Of a DNA stretch of 8,340 bases, positions 7,468 through 8,340 are shown in pieces. The notes beneath the pieces were generated by a model that worked only from the letters and a program-made list of their open reading frames with translations, was not told where the DNA came from and did not search any database. This DNA is from Myxococcales bacterium (GTDB lineage Bacteria > Myxococcota_A > UBA9160 > JALSIO01). The stretch spans positions 1 through 8,340 of the forward strand of contig JALSIO010000790.1 in NCBI GenBank assembly GCA_026989995.1, written 5' to 3'. Each line of letters starts with the position of its first letter. Position 1 is the first letter of the stretch. Position numbers and translations under genes: made by a program.

Positions 7468-8340
7468 CCCGGCGGGTCCCCTTTCGCGCCCCCGTGAAGC
7501 GGCCGCGGCGCGCGCCGCGTCCAGCGGCCGGTCGCGAACCACAGCGCGGTGGCGGCGGTGACGACACCGGCGCCCACCAGGCTCGCCACGAACAGGCCCG
7601 TGGGGCCGAGCCCCCGGCCGATGGCGAGCGCATGGCCGAGGGGCAGGGTCACGAGGATCGAGGTCCCGAGGCTCGCCGCCATCGGCACGAGCACGTCGCC
7701 GGCCGCCTGCAGGCAGCGGAAGACCACGAAGAAGATCCCCCAGAACCCGAAGATCCCCGCCTGGTAGAGCAGGAGCTCCCCGCCGATCCGGATCACCTCG
7801 GGGTCGTCGGCAAAGGCGGCCACGATGGGTTCCCGGAAGACGGCGAACACGCCTCCCACGCTCCAGAGCACGCCCGCGTGGGCCGCGAGCCCCACCGCGA
7901 AGGCGCGCCACGCACGCCTGCGGCTGCCGGATCCGAGCGCCTGGCCGACGAGGGTCGCGCAGGCGCCCGCCAGCGGAAAGGCGAGCTGGGGCCCGATCAT
8001 GCCGAGGCGGAGCCCGATGGAGTAGGCCGCCTGCGCCGTGGCGCCGAGCCCTCCGGCCAGACGCAGGAAGGCCACCGTCACCAGAAAGCCGCCGAGCATC
8101 TGGAGCGCGGGCGGCCAGGCGAGTGCCGCGATCCGGCGCAGCACCTCGGGGTCGGGCCGCAGGTGGCGCAGCCGCAGGTGGACCCGACTGCTCCCCCGGA
8201 ACAGCACCCGGAGACCGAGCCCGAGGGCCACCGCCTGCCCCACCGCGAGGCCGAGCGCGACCCCGGAGACGCCGAGCCGGGGCAGCCCGAGATGGCCGAA
8301 GATCAGGCACCACTCGGCGACGAGCGAGATCGGCGCCTGG
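7464..8340 (-). CDS. MATE-family efflux transporter, 5' end beyond the window
   Basis: Inner-membrane multidrug/toxin or metabolite exporter driven by a Na+ or H+ gradient. The frame is open to the right edge, so only the C-terminal 291 residues are seen; a full MATE protein has about 440-480, hence roughly 150-190 are missing. Visible features are the end of the first lobe with WCLIFGHLGLPRLGVSGVAL (10-29 of the visible part), a basic linker (about 47-70), then the second six-helix lobe with ALAWPPALQMLGG (72-84), the family signature PLAGACATLVGQALGSG (122-138), FADDPEVIRIGGELL (176-190) and FRCLQAAGDVLVPM (207-220). A short basic, Pro-rich cytoplasmic tail follows. The substrate cannot be read from sequence. 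Its TAG stop overlaps the egtB stop on the other strand. Confidence 0.93.
   Translation of the reverse strand, partial: QAPISLVAEWCLIFGHLGLPRLGVSGVALGLAVGQAVALGLGLRVLFRGSSRVHLRLRHLRPDPEVLRRIAALAWPPALQMLGGFLVTVAFLRLAGGLGATAQAAYSIGLRLGMIGPQLAFPLAGACATLVGQALGSGSRRRAWRAFAVGLAAHAGVLWSVGGVFAVFREPIVAAFADDPEVIRIGGELLLYQAGIFGFWGIFFVVFRCLQAAGDVLVPMAASLGTSILVTLPLGHALAIGRGLGPTGLFVASLVGAGVVTAATALWFATGRWTRRAPRPLHGGAKGDPPG

Noticed and set aside
6223..8313. A minus-strand open frame of 696 codons through egtB and the MATE gene
   Set aside because: It is antisense to EgtB and out of frame with the MATE protein; both true frames show strong family motifs.

Overview
The window is very GC-rich, chromosomal-looking DNA from a Gram-negative (diderm) rod. 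The evidence is a complete elongasome operon (mreB, mreC, mreD, then the PBP2 gene mrdA), a membrane-anchored periplasmic foldase of the PpiD/SurA class, and the near-universal G or C at third codon positions. A proteobacterial or deltaproteobacteria-like lineage (Myxococcota, Desulfobacterota or Binatota type) would fit, but the sequence alone does not fix the phylum. I see no mobile element, CRISPR array, rRNA or tRNA.

Layout: 1-3883 is a minus-strand cell-shape operon transcribed right to left, mreB > mreC > mreD > mrdA, with mrdA running off the left edge before its KTG motif. A 340-base divergent intergenic region (3884-4223) carries a candidate promoter for each direction and several GC-rich dyads. 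A plus-strand ppiD-like gene (4224-5741) follows. Then come 412 bases holding two strong hairpins and a plausible small Cys-containing secreted peptide gene (5896-6129). A plus-strand egtB (6154-7467) for ergothioneine synthesis is next. The minus-strand 3' part of a MATE-family exporter gene (7464-8340) enters from the right edge. egtB and the MATE gene converge so tightly that their stop codons lie in one CTAG.

Function: MreB filaments, MreC, MreD and PBP2 make up the lateral-wall synthesis machine. The divergent PpiD-like protein would help fold periplasmic and outer-membrane proteins, so the left two thirds of the window is about envelope building. EgtB and the MATE transporter are unrelated housekeeping or stress functions (thiol antioxidant synthesis, drug or metabolite export). 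There is no egtD partner in view.

I did not find an undescribed multi-gene system. The points most worth a second look are the small gene with its leader hairpin just upstream of egtB, the tandem-tyrosine active-site signature of EgtB that suggests cysteine as sulfur donor, the paired divergent promoters with their structured leader, and the CTAG stop-codon overlap.
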